A DNA stretch of 64,000 bases from Coprobacter fastidiosus (lineage in GTDB: Bacteria > Bacteroidota > Bacteroidia > Bacteroidales > Coprobacteraceae): positions 2,728,001 to 2,792,000 of the forward strand of contig NZ_AP028032.1 in assembly GCF_030296935.1 (NCBI RefSeq), read 5' to 3'. Positions 34,788 through 42,993 of the stretch are shown here, piece after piece. The position numbers were made by a program, and so were the translations under genes. Every line of letters begins with the position of its first letter. The first letter of the stretch is position 1. The notes under the pieces are model-generated. The model did no database searches and was not told the DNA's origin. It was given only the letters and a program-made list of their open reading frames with translations.

Positions 34788-37475
34788 TTACCAGATAATG
34801 CCTGAAATATAGTTACTGATTGTTTGTTTTAGTACTACCGGATTGATGGGTTTGGTAATAAAACCGGTGCAGCCGGCTTCTATTGCAATATCTTTATCTG
34901 AGTCGAATGCATATGCGGTTTGCATGATTATAGGTATGTCGGCAGATAATTTTCGTATCTCTTTTAATGCTTCTATACCATTCATTTCGGGCATTTTTAT
35001 ATCCAAGAGAATGAGATCTACCGAATTATTTCGGTATAATTCGATTGCTTCTTTTCCGTTTTTTGCCCATAAGATGCGACACCTGTTGCCTATTATCGTT
35101 TTTAACAAAAGAAAGTTACTTTCTATATCTTCGGCTATTAACAGTGTTGTTTCTTGGGATTGATTTTCGTTGTTTTCTGTATTATGATCTGCATTGGTCG
35201 GGAATAGGGGTTTTATTTCTCTATCTTCACCAAATGATATCTGGTCATCTTTGCGTATTGGAATATGAATGGAAAAGCAACTTCCTTTTCCAGGTTTGGA
35301 TTCTACGCTGATATTGGCTTCGAATAGTTGGGCGATGGCAGCGCAAATAGAAAGTCCGAGTCCTGGTCCCTGTGTAAATTCGTTACATTTATAAAATCTG
35401 TCGAAGATCAAGTTTTGCTCTTCTTCTGAGATTCCTATACCTGAGTCTTTTACGAACAGTGTGAGATATTGGTTGTGATCGATACTGTAACCGATCGTGA
35501 TATTTCCTTCTTGCGTGAATTTTATCGCATTATCGAGAATATTGGATAGTAACTGAGTCAGACGTATCGAATCGGATTTTATAATTGTCTGTTTATGAGG
35601 TGTCTCTATTGAGAATTGTATAGATTCAGGAATTCTCATTTTGTGTTGGGAATATACGAGTTCCAGAATTTGTTCCATATTGCAGGGTTCGGAAACTAAG
35701 GATATTGTATTGGCTTCTAATTTGGAGAGTTCCAAAATATCATTGATTAGTTTCAGCAAAATGTTGCAGTTTCGGTTTATCGTTTTTATAAAAGACTGCC
35801 GTTCATTGGGTGTGAAAGCGTTCTCATCGGATAGTAGGTTGGTGAATCCGATAATTGCATTGAGCGGAATACGGATTTCATGGCTGATGTTGGCTACGAA
35901 AGATTGTCTCAGTTCTGCTTTTGCGGCCAGATCGCGGGCGACGATAAGCTCCATTTCCCGCTGCTTGATGTGTTCTATGGAGGAACAAAGTCCGTATATT
36001 TGAGCATTAGAATAGGATATGTACGGAGATAAAGAAAAATGGGTTTCCCTCCATTCATATTCATCCGGAGAATTGAGACTTATTCTGAATTGTACTACTA
36101 CTTTTGCGTCTTTTCCATATATAGAGGAGAGTAAAGTATTGTAAACGTTTCTTCGGTCATCCGGATGTATTCTTCTGATTAACGATATTCGGTTTATTTT
36201 GTAATTCTCGGTAAGAGGCAGTCCTGTGCTTTGAAAAAAATGTTTGTCGAATGTGAGTTTTCGTGTAATAAGATCGTATGACCATGTATGGAAATTTCCG
36301 ACTTGCAAGGCTTGTTCCAATAGTTCCTGTTTATTATGTAACCGGATTTGTATACGTTTCTTTTTTTTCTTTTCGAGTAAGTACAAAAATATCAGAAAAA
36401 AGAGCAAAATGAATGCTGTCAGGATTATGATGATAAATTCTGTTTTATATTTTTCATATATCGGAATATTGTATATGAAACTGTTTTCCGGTAGTTGGGA
36501 TTTGGATATGTTCAGTCTTTTTATTTGAGGCCAATCAAAAACGGGACGGTCTTTGTGGTATTGCAGGGGAACATTGGTTATGGTTTTCTCGCCTTTCAGT
36601 ATTTGTGCGGCAAGATTAGCCCCGTCGAAACCTTGTTGATACGGGAGTGTAAAAATCCCTCCGAGAATTCCTCCGGTTATATTTTCCCCTATCCCTTCAT
36701 TACAAACCGTGAAAAACGGTTGTGCTGAAATATTGGAGAATTGTGAAATTATAAAATCCCATTTGGGTAAAATGAAAATATCCCCTTTTGATGCATTATA
36801 GAAAGGATATAATACTCTGAATGTTTTCATTTCACGGTATGGAATAAATTTTATTTTGATCTTTTCTTTTTCTGTTTGGGAAACAGTTTGCCATTGTTTT
36901 AGAAATTCTTTTCGTGAAGATTGACCTAAAACTGTACTGTCTGTCAGAATATTGATTCTCGTAATGTTTGGAATAATGTGTTTTGCTAATTTATAGCAAG
37001 CGATAAAATCCCGCTTGCATTCGAATCCGGTAATATTGTTATATCCGGTAAGTATATCGCAGTTTAGGTAACTTACTCCTGAAAAAATAATAGGTACAAT
37101 ATGTGTAATCGGGTGATTGCTGGTGATCAGAGAAAAAGTAGCCTGGTCGTCTTCTATTAGAATCATGTGGGGTGGGTCGTAGGTATATTCATCTAATAAG
37201 CGGGATAACGTATCGATTTCTTGCCGGGCGTTCAGCATTTCACAATTCAGATAAAAATGTCTGATCTTTACCGAGAGATTATGGTGAGAAAAAGCATCGT
37301 TTATCCCCTCTTTAATCTCTTTCCCCCAAGTATAAAGAGAATCGAATGAATGGATGACAAGAATGTTATAATCGGTTTGAGACTTGTTTTTATGACAACC
37401 GTTTATACCCAATACGGCTGTTATAATAAAAATAGCAGCCATGATATTGAATGCTATGAAATGAATCCTTTTCAT
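34788..37475 (-). CDS. hybrid sensor kinase: ABC_sub_bind sensor, PAS, kinase, receiver
   Basis: 895 residues from the ATG at 37475; the frame opens at a TTG, 37508. Order: signal/lipobox-like start (IITAVLGINGC), ABC_sub_bind-like periplasmic domain (about 45-340), membrane segment (FIIIILTAFILLFFLIFLYL), PAS-like domain (about 390-500; RIHPDDRRNVYNTL), HisKA (SFVANISHEIRIPLNAIIGF), HATPase (LLSNILDNAIKFTQEG, DSGIGIS, GPGLGLSIC) and a C-terminal receiver (TLLIAEDIESNFLLLKTIIG; phospho-Asp in LILLDIKMPEMNG; Lys in GFITKPINP). It can pass phosphate to itself and to a histidine phosphotransfer protein. Same architecture as its neighbour plus PAS and receiver, so a tandem duplication. Confidence 0.91.
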   Translation of the reverse strand: MKRIHFIAFNIMAAIFIITAVLGINGCHKNKSQTDYNILVIHSFDSLYTWGKEIKEGINDAFSHHNLSVKIRHFYLNCEMLNARQEIDTLSRLLDEYTYDPPHMILIEDDQATFSLITSNHPITHIVPIIFSGVSYLNCDILTGYNNITGFECKRDFIACYKLAKHIIPNITRINILTDSTVLGQSSRKEFLKQWQTVSQTEKEKIKIKFIPYREMKTFRVLYPFYNASKGDIFILPKWDFIISQFSNISAQPFFTVCNEGIGENITGGILGGIFTLPYQQGFDGANLAAQILKGEKTITNVPLQYHKDRPVFDWPQIKRLNISKSQLPENSFIYNIPIYEKYKTEFIIIILTAFILLFFLIFLYLLEKKKKKRIQIRLHNKQELLEQALQVGNFHTWSYDLITRKLTFDKHFFQSTGLPLTENYKINRISLIRRIHPDDRRNVYNTLLSSIYGKDAKVVVQFRISLNSPDEYEWRETHFSLSPYISYSNAQIYGLCSSIEHIKQREMELIVARDLAAKAELRQSFVANISHEIRIPLNAIIGFTNLLSDENAFTPNERQSFIKTINRNCNILLKLINDILELSKLEANTISLVSEPCNMEQILELVYSQHKMRIPESIQFSIETPHKQTIIKSDSIRLTQLLSNILDNAIKFTQEGNITIGYSIDHNQYLTLFVKDSGIGISEEEQNLIFDRFYKCNEFTQGPGLGLSICAAIAQLFEANISVESKPGKGSCFSIHIPIRKDDQISFGEDREIKPLFPTNADHNTENNENQSQETTLLIAEDIESNFLLLKTIIGNRCRILWAKNGKEAIELYRNNSVDLILLDIKMPEMNGIEALKEIRKLSADIPIIMQTAYAFDSDKDIAIEAGCTGFITKPINPVVLKQTISNYISGIIW

Positions 37476-37524
37476 TCTTATTAATTGAAGATATACTTTG
37501 ATACTCAAATGTGTTTGTCAACAA

Positions 37525-37851
37525 TTATCTGCAATGTTTTGTCTGGAGGACGTTTCGGTATGGCGTACCGTTTTTTTGTATTTTTGCCAGTGTATTCATA
37601 GAAAACATAGGTCTGTTTTCGGTCTCGTTTTTTTGTAATGCAATGTCTCCCCTCCAATTCGAGGCTGCAATGCTTTTTGTTTGTCCCCATGAATTATTCA
37701 ACAGATTCCCAAAGTTAAGAATATTAACATTAAGTTGCAATGTGTTTTTTATTTTTATGTGAAAATCTTGAGCAATTTTTAAGTCAAAACGATTTACCCG
37801 AAGTAAATGTGAGGCAAAGTCCTCGGCATATTCCCTATTGTGTTTTCTCAA
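37525..37851 (-). pseudogene. remnant of a TonB-dependent outer-membrane receptor
   Basis: The open frame of 108 codons contains FDLKIAQDFHIKIKNTLQLN followed by VNILNFGNLLNNSWGQ, which is the penultimate-strand pattern of Bacteroidota TonB receptors (NTLQLxxDILNxGNLLNxxWG). There is no upstream barrel, plug or signal, and the end lacks the terminal aromatic strand. It is a fragment of the last tenth of such a gene. It lies just upstream of the hybrid kinase, next to a receiver-domain remnant. Confidence 0.7.
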
Positions 37852-37859
37852 ATAGGGAT

Positions 37860-38045
37860 CTATACATTTATAGCGGCTAATGCTTCCATGAGATTTTTGG
37901 AGACGATGGGTTCAGCCATATACATATTGAATCCTGAAGAGAGAATTTTTTCTTTGTTTAGCAGAAACTTCATATAGATTATGGTTATCTTTCAAATTTT
38001 CGGCAATTAGCAAAGTATGCTTGGGAATGTCCGGACTATTGTTTA
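37860..38045 (-). pseudogene. decayed receiver-domain fragment of a hybrid kinase
   Basis: On the minus strand, PDIPKHTLLIAENLKDNHNL (near 38030-37970) resembles the receiver start TTLLIAEDIESNFLLL of the intact kinase at 34788. GFNMYMAEPIVSKNLMEAL then a stop at 37860 resembles the receiver end GCTGFITKPINPVVLKQTI. The two lie in different frames with the central part missing, so the copy is dead. Its presence suggests a third paralogous kinase stood here once. Confidence 0.6.
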
Positions 38046-38224
38046 TCTATCTGTAATCTTTATTATAGAAAAAACACAAGAAGATTAATAAGGCTTTTAT
38101 ACGTTTTTTCATATTTTTATTATCAGAAAAGAAGTCGAATTTTTCTTTAGAGAAAGCTTCAACTCAATTAATAAATACGAATCAGCCGTATTTTATAATT
38201 TCGTCTTACTTGTTTCTGAAAATC

Positions 38225-38270
38225 TTAGAGCCAGTCGTTTAAATTTTACTCGGGTCAGTTTTGAGAGTTT
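38225..38270 (+). repeat. dispersed intergenic repeat, copy B
   Basis: TTAGAGCCAGTCGTTTAAAT, then TTTACTCGGGTCAGTTTTGA. The second part is the complement of the right end of copy D (44407-44443), sharing TAAATTTTACTCGGGTCAG. Confidence 0.6.
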
Positions 38271-38393
38271 CATGAAATGTTGGTCTTTGATTTTTAGATA
38301 TTTGTCTTAGTGATCGAAATTATTATTCGCTATACTAATTTATTAGTATTTTGATTTCTTAATTTTTTTGATGAAATTCATAAATAATTCTTG

Positions 38394-38401
38394 TATATTT
38401 G
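38394..38401 (+). promoter_or_regulatory. possible promoter -7 element of the LRR gene
   Basis: TATATTTG, an exact TAnnTTTG match. The nearest upstream TTTG (38367-38370) is slightly too far for an ideal -33. It would give a leader of about 130 bases. Confidence 0.4.
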
Positions 38402-38539
38402 TCTGATTTAACAATGAAATGCCTGATAATTAGATTTTATATGTTTTTAAAGCAACAGGCAATTATATTGAGTTTAATAATCTTTAGACTAATTAAATAG
38501 TTTATCGGGTATTGTGTTAGAAGTCATATTTTTTGTGAT

Positions 38540-39175
38540 ATGAAAATCTTGCCGTTAATTTATAGGAGACAAACATCTGTTGTTAATAAGAAGGCCGCAA
38601 CTTTTGGTGTAATTACTCTTATTACATATTTAATTCCGGAAAATTCCGAAATCGAACTTTCTGTATCGGCACGTGATTTTATGATCGACTGGGGAGATGG
38701 TGTTTGCGATAAAAATATGATTCATACATATACCCGAAAGGGAGAATATGTGATACGTATTTGCGGAGAATGTATCAATGAATTGCGTGTCCCGAAATGT
38801 TGTTTGGAGAATATCGATGTCTCTTTTTGCAAATGGCTCGAACACCTTGATTGTTCTTTTAACTGGATCGAGGAGTTGGATATATCCGGACTATCTTATT
38901 TGGTCTCTTTGGATTGTTCTCACAATGCGTTAAACAATTTGAAAATAGGAAATCAGGAATTTCTGCTTTATCTCGACAGTTCCGATAATATGTTGTCGGT
39001 TCTTGATGTAAGTTTGTGCTCTTCTTTGACCTATTTATATACACAACATAATGCTTTGCGGTCATTAAAAACTTCTCCTGCAATTTCGGTTTTGGATATC
39101 GGAGATAACCAGCTCTCTCCGGAAGATATGGCCGATTTAAAAAAACGTTCGGGAATTCGTTATATTTTGGATTGA
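38540..39175 (+). CDS. leucine-rich-repeat protein with PKD-like N-terminal part
   Basis: 211 residues, no signal peptide. The N-terminal part has DWGDG...MIHTYTRKGEYVIRIC, the WGDG...HTY pattern of PKD-like beta domains found next to LRRs in Bacteroidota. Residues about 90-205 are divergent Cys-containing LRRs of 20-21 residues (LEHLDCSFNWIEELDISG, LVSLDCSHNALNNLKIGN, LLYLDSSDNMLSVLDVSL, LTYLYTQHNALRSLKTSP). Likely a cytoplasmic or unconventionally exported protein-binding scaffold. A standalone gene of unknown role; the shortness and lack of a signal suggest it may be a fragment of a larger internalin-like protein. Confidence 0.75.
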   Translation: MKILPLIYRRQTSVVNKKAATFGVITLITYLIPENSEIELSVSARDFMIDWGDGVCDKNMIHTYTRKGEYVIRICGECINELRVPKCCLENIDVSFCKWLEHLDCSFNWIEELDISGLSYLVSLDCSHNALNNLKIGNQEFLLYLDSSDNMLSVLDVSLCSSLTYLYTQHNALRSLKTSPAISVLDIGDNQLSPEDMADLKKRSGIRYILD

Positions 39176-39269
39176 GTATCGGGCTTATTTTATCCTTGTT
39201 GGGGAGCGTTGGATTTTCCGATAAAGAAATCCGCCAGATTGTCTTTATGCTTTCTTTCGGTCTGTCTTC

Positions 39270-39365
39270 CTGTTTTCATTCGTCAGATACTCCGCTATTA
39301 TCTTTGCAAAGCTCAAAAGAAATTTTCAAAAATCTATCTGTCTAAAATTTAAATAGGCTCTTATA
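39270..39365 (+). repeat. dispersed intergenic repeat, copy E
   Basis: CCTGTTTTCATTCGTCAGAT (39270 onwards) matches the core of copy D (CCCGTTTTCATTTGTCAGAT at 44340). The right end, CTGTCTAAAATTTAAATAGG then CTCTT, is the complement of the left end of copy D (AAGAGTCTGTTTAAATTT). Confidence 0.6.
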
Positions 39366-39431
39366 GAAATATTTTTATTATCCGTTTAAATGGGCTTCTC
39401 ACCGATTAAGCAATATAAATTCATTATATTG

Positions 39432-40574
39432 TTAATTATCTGTTGTTTGAGTTTCTAACACAAATGCAATGTTCGATGGAATTTCTCCGGTTATTTCTTC
39501 CCATTTCTTTTTGCCATCTGGAGAGAAACAGTAAACTTTTCCCGGTGTGATGAAATCTTTGGCATCTGTGACGAATATTTCTTTGCTGATAGGATTTACC
39601 GCGATGCCGTATGGCATATCTATCCGGGTATCGGTTCCGTCCGATATGAAATTTCGGGTAAGGATTTTGTGAGTACGGGTGTCTATGATTCCATAAACAC
39701 TTTCTGCATATCCTGTAATATAATTGAATTCTTTTGCAAGAATGTATAAGGAGTCTCCTGATATACACATATTATTGACAGGTATCGATAAAGGACCTTC
39801 TACTTCGTCTGTACGACTGTTTATCATATAAAGATCGGACTTCCCGTCATAATAGTCTCCTCTGGACGAGACATAAATGTAACCGTAACGATCTGCCTTC
39901 ATCCGGTGCAGGTTTACCGCAACATCTATTTTTTTTATTTCGGTAAATGTATTCAGGTCGATTACCGAAACCGTATGATCCATTTCTCCGGTCGAAACGC
40001 ACATCGAATTTGCCACATATAATTTATCTCCGATGATGACCATCTCCTCCGGTTGCGACCCTACGGCAACTCTCTTTTCGACTTGTAAAGAAGCGGTATC
40101 TATTTGGGCGACATATCCTTGTCTGGCGTATAAATCGCTTCCGTCTATGCTGGCATACGATGATACGTATGCTTTGTTTTTGTGGAAAACGATATAGCGG
40201 CAACTCGGAATTTGGATCATACCGATGTGTTTTGTCGTTTTCAGGTCTGTAACTTCTATAAAATTAGAACAGTTAATTACGGCATATAGCCTGTTTCCGT
40301 ATATCTGCAGGTCATTGCCGACATCTCCCAATTCTTTGACTACAGTCGGATTTCTCTCTGCATATATGTTCAGATAATAGGTATTATTGGTGTAGTCGAA
40401 ATAGTCGAGAGTAGCCATATTATTACCTTTATTTCCTTCGTTGAGCAGATAGAATCCCGAACTTATGGTGATTTCTCGTGGAACGGGAACAGGCTCATCG
40501 CCCCGGCAGCTTGTCAGTAACAAAAATATAAGTGGAAAGATACGGTAAATATTTTGCATATTCATTCGTTTCAT
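39432..40574 (-). CDS. btuG: BtuG-like cobalamin-binding surface lipoprotein (beta-propeller)
   Basis: 380 residues. A lipoprotein signal (IYRIFPLIFLLLTSC) is followed by acidic/polar residues (RGDEPVP), as in surface-exposed Bacteroidota lipoproteins. The mature part is a seven-bladed YncE/DUF5074-type propeller: VVKELGDVGNDLQIYGNRLY, VAVGSQPEEMVIIGDKLYVA, IDLNTFTEIKKIDVAVNLHR, MPYGIAVNPISKEIFVTDAK. It is 12 bases downstream of the cobalamin riboswitch-controlled btuB, the arrangement of Bacteroides BtuB-BtuG, where BtuG captures B12 at the cell surface with very high affinity and hands it to BtuB. The role here follows from that arrangement. Confidence 0.85.
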   Translation of the reverse strand: MKRMNMQNIYRIFPLIFLLLTSCRGDEPVPVPREITISSGFYLLNEGNKGNNMATLDYFDYTNNTYYLNIYAERNPTVVKELGDVGNDLQIYGNRLYAVINCSNFIEVTDLKTTKHIGMIQIPSCRYIVFHKNKAYVSSYASIDGSDLYARQGYVAQIDTASLQVEKRVAVGSQPEEMVIIGDKLYVANSMCVSTGEMDHTVSVIDLNTFTEIKKIDVAVNLHRMKADRYGYIYVSSRGDYYDGKSDLYMINSRTDEVEGPLSIPVNNMCISGDSLYILAKEFNYITGYAESVYGIIDTRTHKILTRNFISDGTDTRIDMPYGIAVNPISKEIFVTDAKDFITPGKVYCFSPDGKKKWEEITGEIPSNIAFVLETQTTDN

Positions 40575-40586
40575 AAAATTATCCGG

Positions 40587-42614
40587 TTAAAGTGTAACAT
40601 TCAATATCAGTTTGAAATTAGTGCCGGGCATGGGATAAGAACGCACGACTTCATATTGTTGGTTAAATAAGTTGTTGATTTCGGCGGTTATTCTTATTCC
40701 GGTTTTGTGCCATCGGAGATTTTTCGATAGAGATAAATCGCTTGTGTACCATGGAAGAACGTAGTTTTCTTCGGTATTGGCTCTCGAAGCATATCGTTCT
40801 CCGGTATATATGAAACTGTAATTCAGTTCCCAGTTTCTGTATCCGGCATTGATGACTGCCGATCCGTTATGCAGGGGGACATACGGAATTTGTCCTTTGT
40901 AATAAAGATCGTCGGTAGAAGTGTAGTCCTGTGCCTTCTGGTAAGTGTAATTTATGCGGGTGTCGATGCTCCATTGTGTTCCGAATCGCCATCCTGCATT
41001 GGCGGCAATGTCGATTCCCTTAATTTTTACTTTTCCTAAGTTGACCATTGTCCAGCGGAAAAAATTGGATGTCGGCATTGCGACTATTTTGTCCCGCACC
41101 TGATTGTAGTACCCGTCTGCTTGTATCTCCAATATGCGTAATATTCCGTTGAAGCTTTTGCTGTATGTAACACCGACATTATATTGAGTCGTATATTCGG
41201 GGTTTAGTTTTACATTGCCGATAAATGTATAGTATAAATCGTTCAGAGTCGGCATTCGGAAGATCTTTTTATAGAAAGCCCTTATATCTAATCCGATATG
41301 TTTCCATGGACGGTAAGATGCAATAATTGTCGGGGTATATTGCGGTTTGTGTGAGGCCGGTACGACTGCAGAAGATGTGGTTTCTTTTGTGAAAGTCCCC
41401 AACAGACTTGCCTGTAATTTTACCGACTCCATTTCAAAAGAAGAAGCTATCGCTATCAATCCCGAGTAACGTCTCGGATAGGCAAAATTGATCAAATCGG
41501 CGTTTAGTCTGTTCCATTGAAAATCTGTCGATAAACTGATGTTCCAGAAATCGAATATAGAATACATTTGGGCTGCCGATAAGTAAACTTCTTGTTGCCG
41601 GTAATGATTGTTTGTGTACGTGACAGAAGCATCTTTTCTCGGATCTGCTAAATAATGGAGATAATCATACGCGTATTTACTGCTGATTAAAAGATGATAA
41701 CGTTCTGCAAAACTTTTTCGGAATGACGATTGTACGAAAAAGTTCGAGTCCCATTGCCGGTCTTCATTGGAAAATTTGTTCCTGACAACAGCACCCGGAT
41801 AACCCCGTTCCGAATTATAGAAGTAGAGTTTTGTTTTCCAGTTGCCGTCTTTTATTTTTCCGAAAAGACCGGTTTCTATCCGTAAAGCGTTTACATCTCC
41901 GTTGTGTCGTACGGCAGTAGTGTCATATCCGCCTTCTTTACGGTACGTAAATTTATATCGTCCCGTGGTATAGAGGTATTCACCGCTTACCGATCCGCTT
42001 ATATTCTCGCTCAGCTTTTGTTCCCAAAGAATTGCCGGATTAACCGTTCCGAACGAACCGGTTTTGAATGTTGCTTTCAGATTATATTTTTTACCTTCCT
42101 CAAAGCGTGGAGTTCTGGATTGCAGATAAACCGAACCTGCCGAACTGAAATCTTTTGCCGGTTGAAAGATACTGCTTTTCTGTCCGTTGTATAAGGTGAT
42201 CGCTTCCATATTGTCTAATGAGAAACGTCCCAGGTCGATTGTCCCGTTCTGAGCATTGCCCAGTTGGATGCCGTCATAAAATACACCCACATGATTTGTT
42301 CCCATGCTTCGGATGTTGACGGTCTTCAATCCGCCGATTCCGCCATAATCTTTTATCTGTACTCCCGAGAAGTATCGGATCGCATCTGCGACAGAATGCA
42401 CGCTGAGTCTTTCTAATTGCTTGCCTGAAAGCGTTTGTGCCGGAACTACATCTCTGTTTATCGTTTTTCCGGTGAATACGACTTCTTTTAGTTGGTAGGT
42501 TTTTGTCGTATCGATTTTGGCAGTCGTTTGTCCGGATATGCGAATCGGCAGAATAATCCACCATAAGATTATCCCGTACAATAACGCAGGGTCGCAAAAT
42601 CGGAAATTACGCAT
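40587..42614 (-). CDS. btuB: BtuB-type TonB-dependent cobalamin receptor
   Basis: 675 residues: signal peptide (LYGIILWWIILPIRISGQ), TonB-box-like segment (TYQLKEVVFTGK), plug domain (about 50-170; QLERLSVHSVADAIRYFSGV, VNIRSMGTNHVGVFYDGIQL) and a 22-strand barrel ending in GTNFKLILNVTL. Outer membrane, imports cobalamin using TonB energy. The call as a B12 receptor rests on the riboswitch immediately upstream (42676-42846) and the btuG-like gene downstream. It belongs to the smaller BtuB/FhuA class, without the SusC N-terminal CarboxypepD_reg domain. Confidence 0.92.
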   Translation of the reverse strand: MRNFRFCDPALLYGIILWWIILPIRISGQTTAKIDTTKTYQLKEVVFTGKTINRDVVPAQTLSGKQLERLSVHSVADAIRYFSGVQIKDYGGIGGLKTVNIRSMGTNHVGVFYDGIQLGNAQNGTIDLGRFSLDNMEAITLYNGQKSSIFQPAKDFSSAGSVYLQSRTPRFEEGKKYNLKATFKTGSFGTVNPAILWEQKLSENISGSVSGEYLYTTGRYKFTYRKEGGYDTTAVRHNGDVNALRIETGLFGKIKDGNWKTKLYFYNSERGYPGAVVRNKFSNEDRQWDSNFFVQSSFRKSFAERYHLLISSKYAYDYLHYLADPRKDASVTYTNNHYRQQEVYLSAAQMYSIFDFWNISLSTDFQWNRLNADLINFAYPRRYSGLIAIASSFEMESVKLQASLLGTFTKETTSSAVVPASHKPQYTPTIIASYRPWKHIGLDIRAFYKKIFRMPTLNDLYYTFIGNVKLNPEYTTQYNVGVTYSKSFNGILRILEIQADGYYNQVRDKIVAMPTSNFFRWTMVNLGKVKIKGIDIAANAGWRFGTQWSIDTRINYTYQKAQDYTSTDDLYYKGQIPYVPLHNGSAVINAGYRNWELNYSFIYTGERYASRANTEENYVLPWYTSDLSLSKNLRWHKTGIRITAEINNLFNQQYEVVRSYPMPGTNFKLILNVTL

Positions 42615-42675
42615 TCACTGAAATTTTTTTGTATTGCCGGTCTCATCCTCGCAAGAAACGGCATTTTGTGTGTAT

Positions 42676-42846
42676 GGCAGGTCTTCTGACTTATCTCTGT
42701 GGGTAAACGCCTTCCCGAATAATTCTATTCAGTGGCAGGGGGTAGTTTACCGCAAATATAGGAGAATTACAGCAGCGGGACTGTTCCCGACTTTCACGGG
42801 ATTCCCTTTTCATCGATATCCTGTTGCAGGCATCTCGAACCGATAC
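42676..42846 (-). promoter_or_regulatory. cobalamin riboswitch
   Basis: Read on the minus strand, the leader contains GAGATGCCTGCAACAGG, AAAAGGGAATCCCGTGAAAG, the core GGAACAGTCCCGCTGCTGT and the B12 box GTCAGAAGACCTGCC (42676-42690), all in canonical order. It lies between its promoter and the btuB start. Adenosylcobalamin binding should repress btuB-btuG. Confidence 0.95.
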
Positions 42847-42851
42847 GGGGA

Positions 42852-42859
42852 CAAAGATA
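42852..42859 (-). promoter_or_regulatory. promoter -7 element of the btuB-btuG operon
   Basis: The minus strand reads TATCTTTG, an exact TAnnTTTG match immediately before the riboswitch. Confidence 0.65.
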
Positions 42860-42870
42860 AGAAGAATTAT

Positions 42871-42945
42871 TGAGAATCTGTCTAATTTTCTGACTGTTCG
42901 CTCTGCACCTGTCTAAATTTTGTTCGGGCTGGCTTGAGAATTTCT
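42871..42945 (+). repeat. dispersed intergenic repeat, copy C
   Basis: TGAGAATCTGTCTAATTTTC (42871) and CCTGTCTAAATTTTGTTCGG followed by GCTGGCTTGAGAATTT (42908 onwards) match other copies (CCTGTCTAAATTTTACTCGG GTCAGG in copy D, complement). Confidence 0.55.
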
Positions 42946-42993
42946 TTATCCAAAAATTTAAATAAGTTTGGGCGATAATAGTCGTATTCTTAT

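Larger units (their letters stand above)
38046..38539. other. AT-rich non-coding interval
   Basis: About 490 bases without a supported gene. It holds repeat copy B (38225-38270) and a probable promoter (38394-38401) for the LRR gene. Confidence 0.5.
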
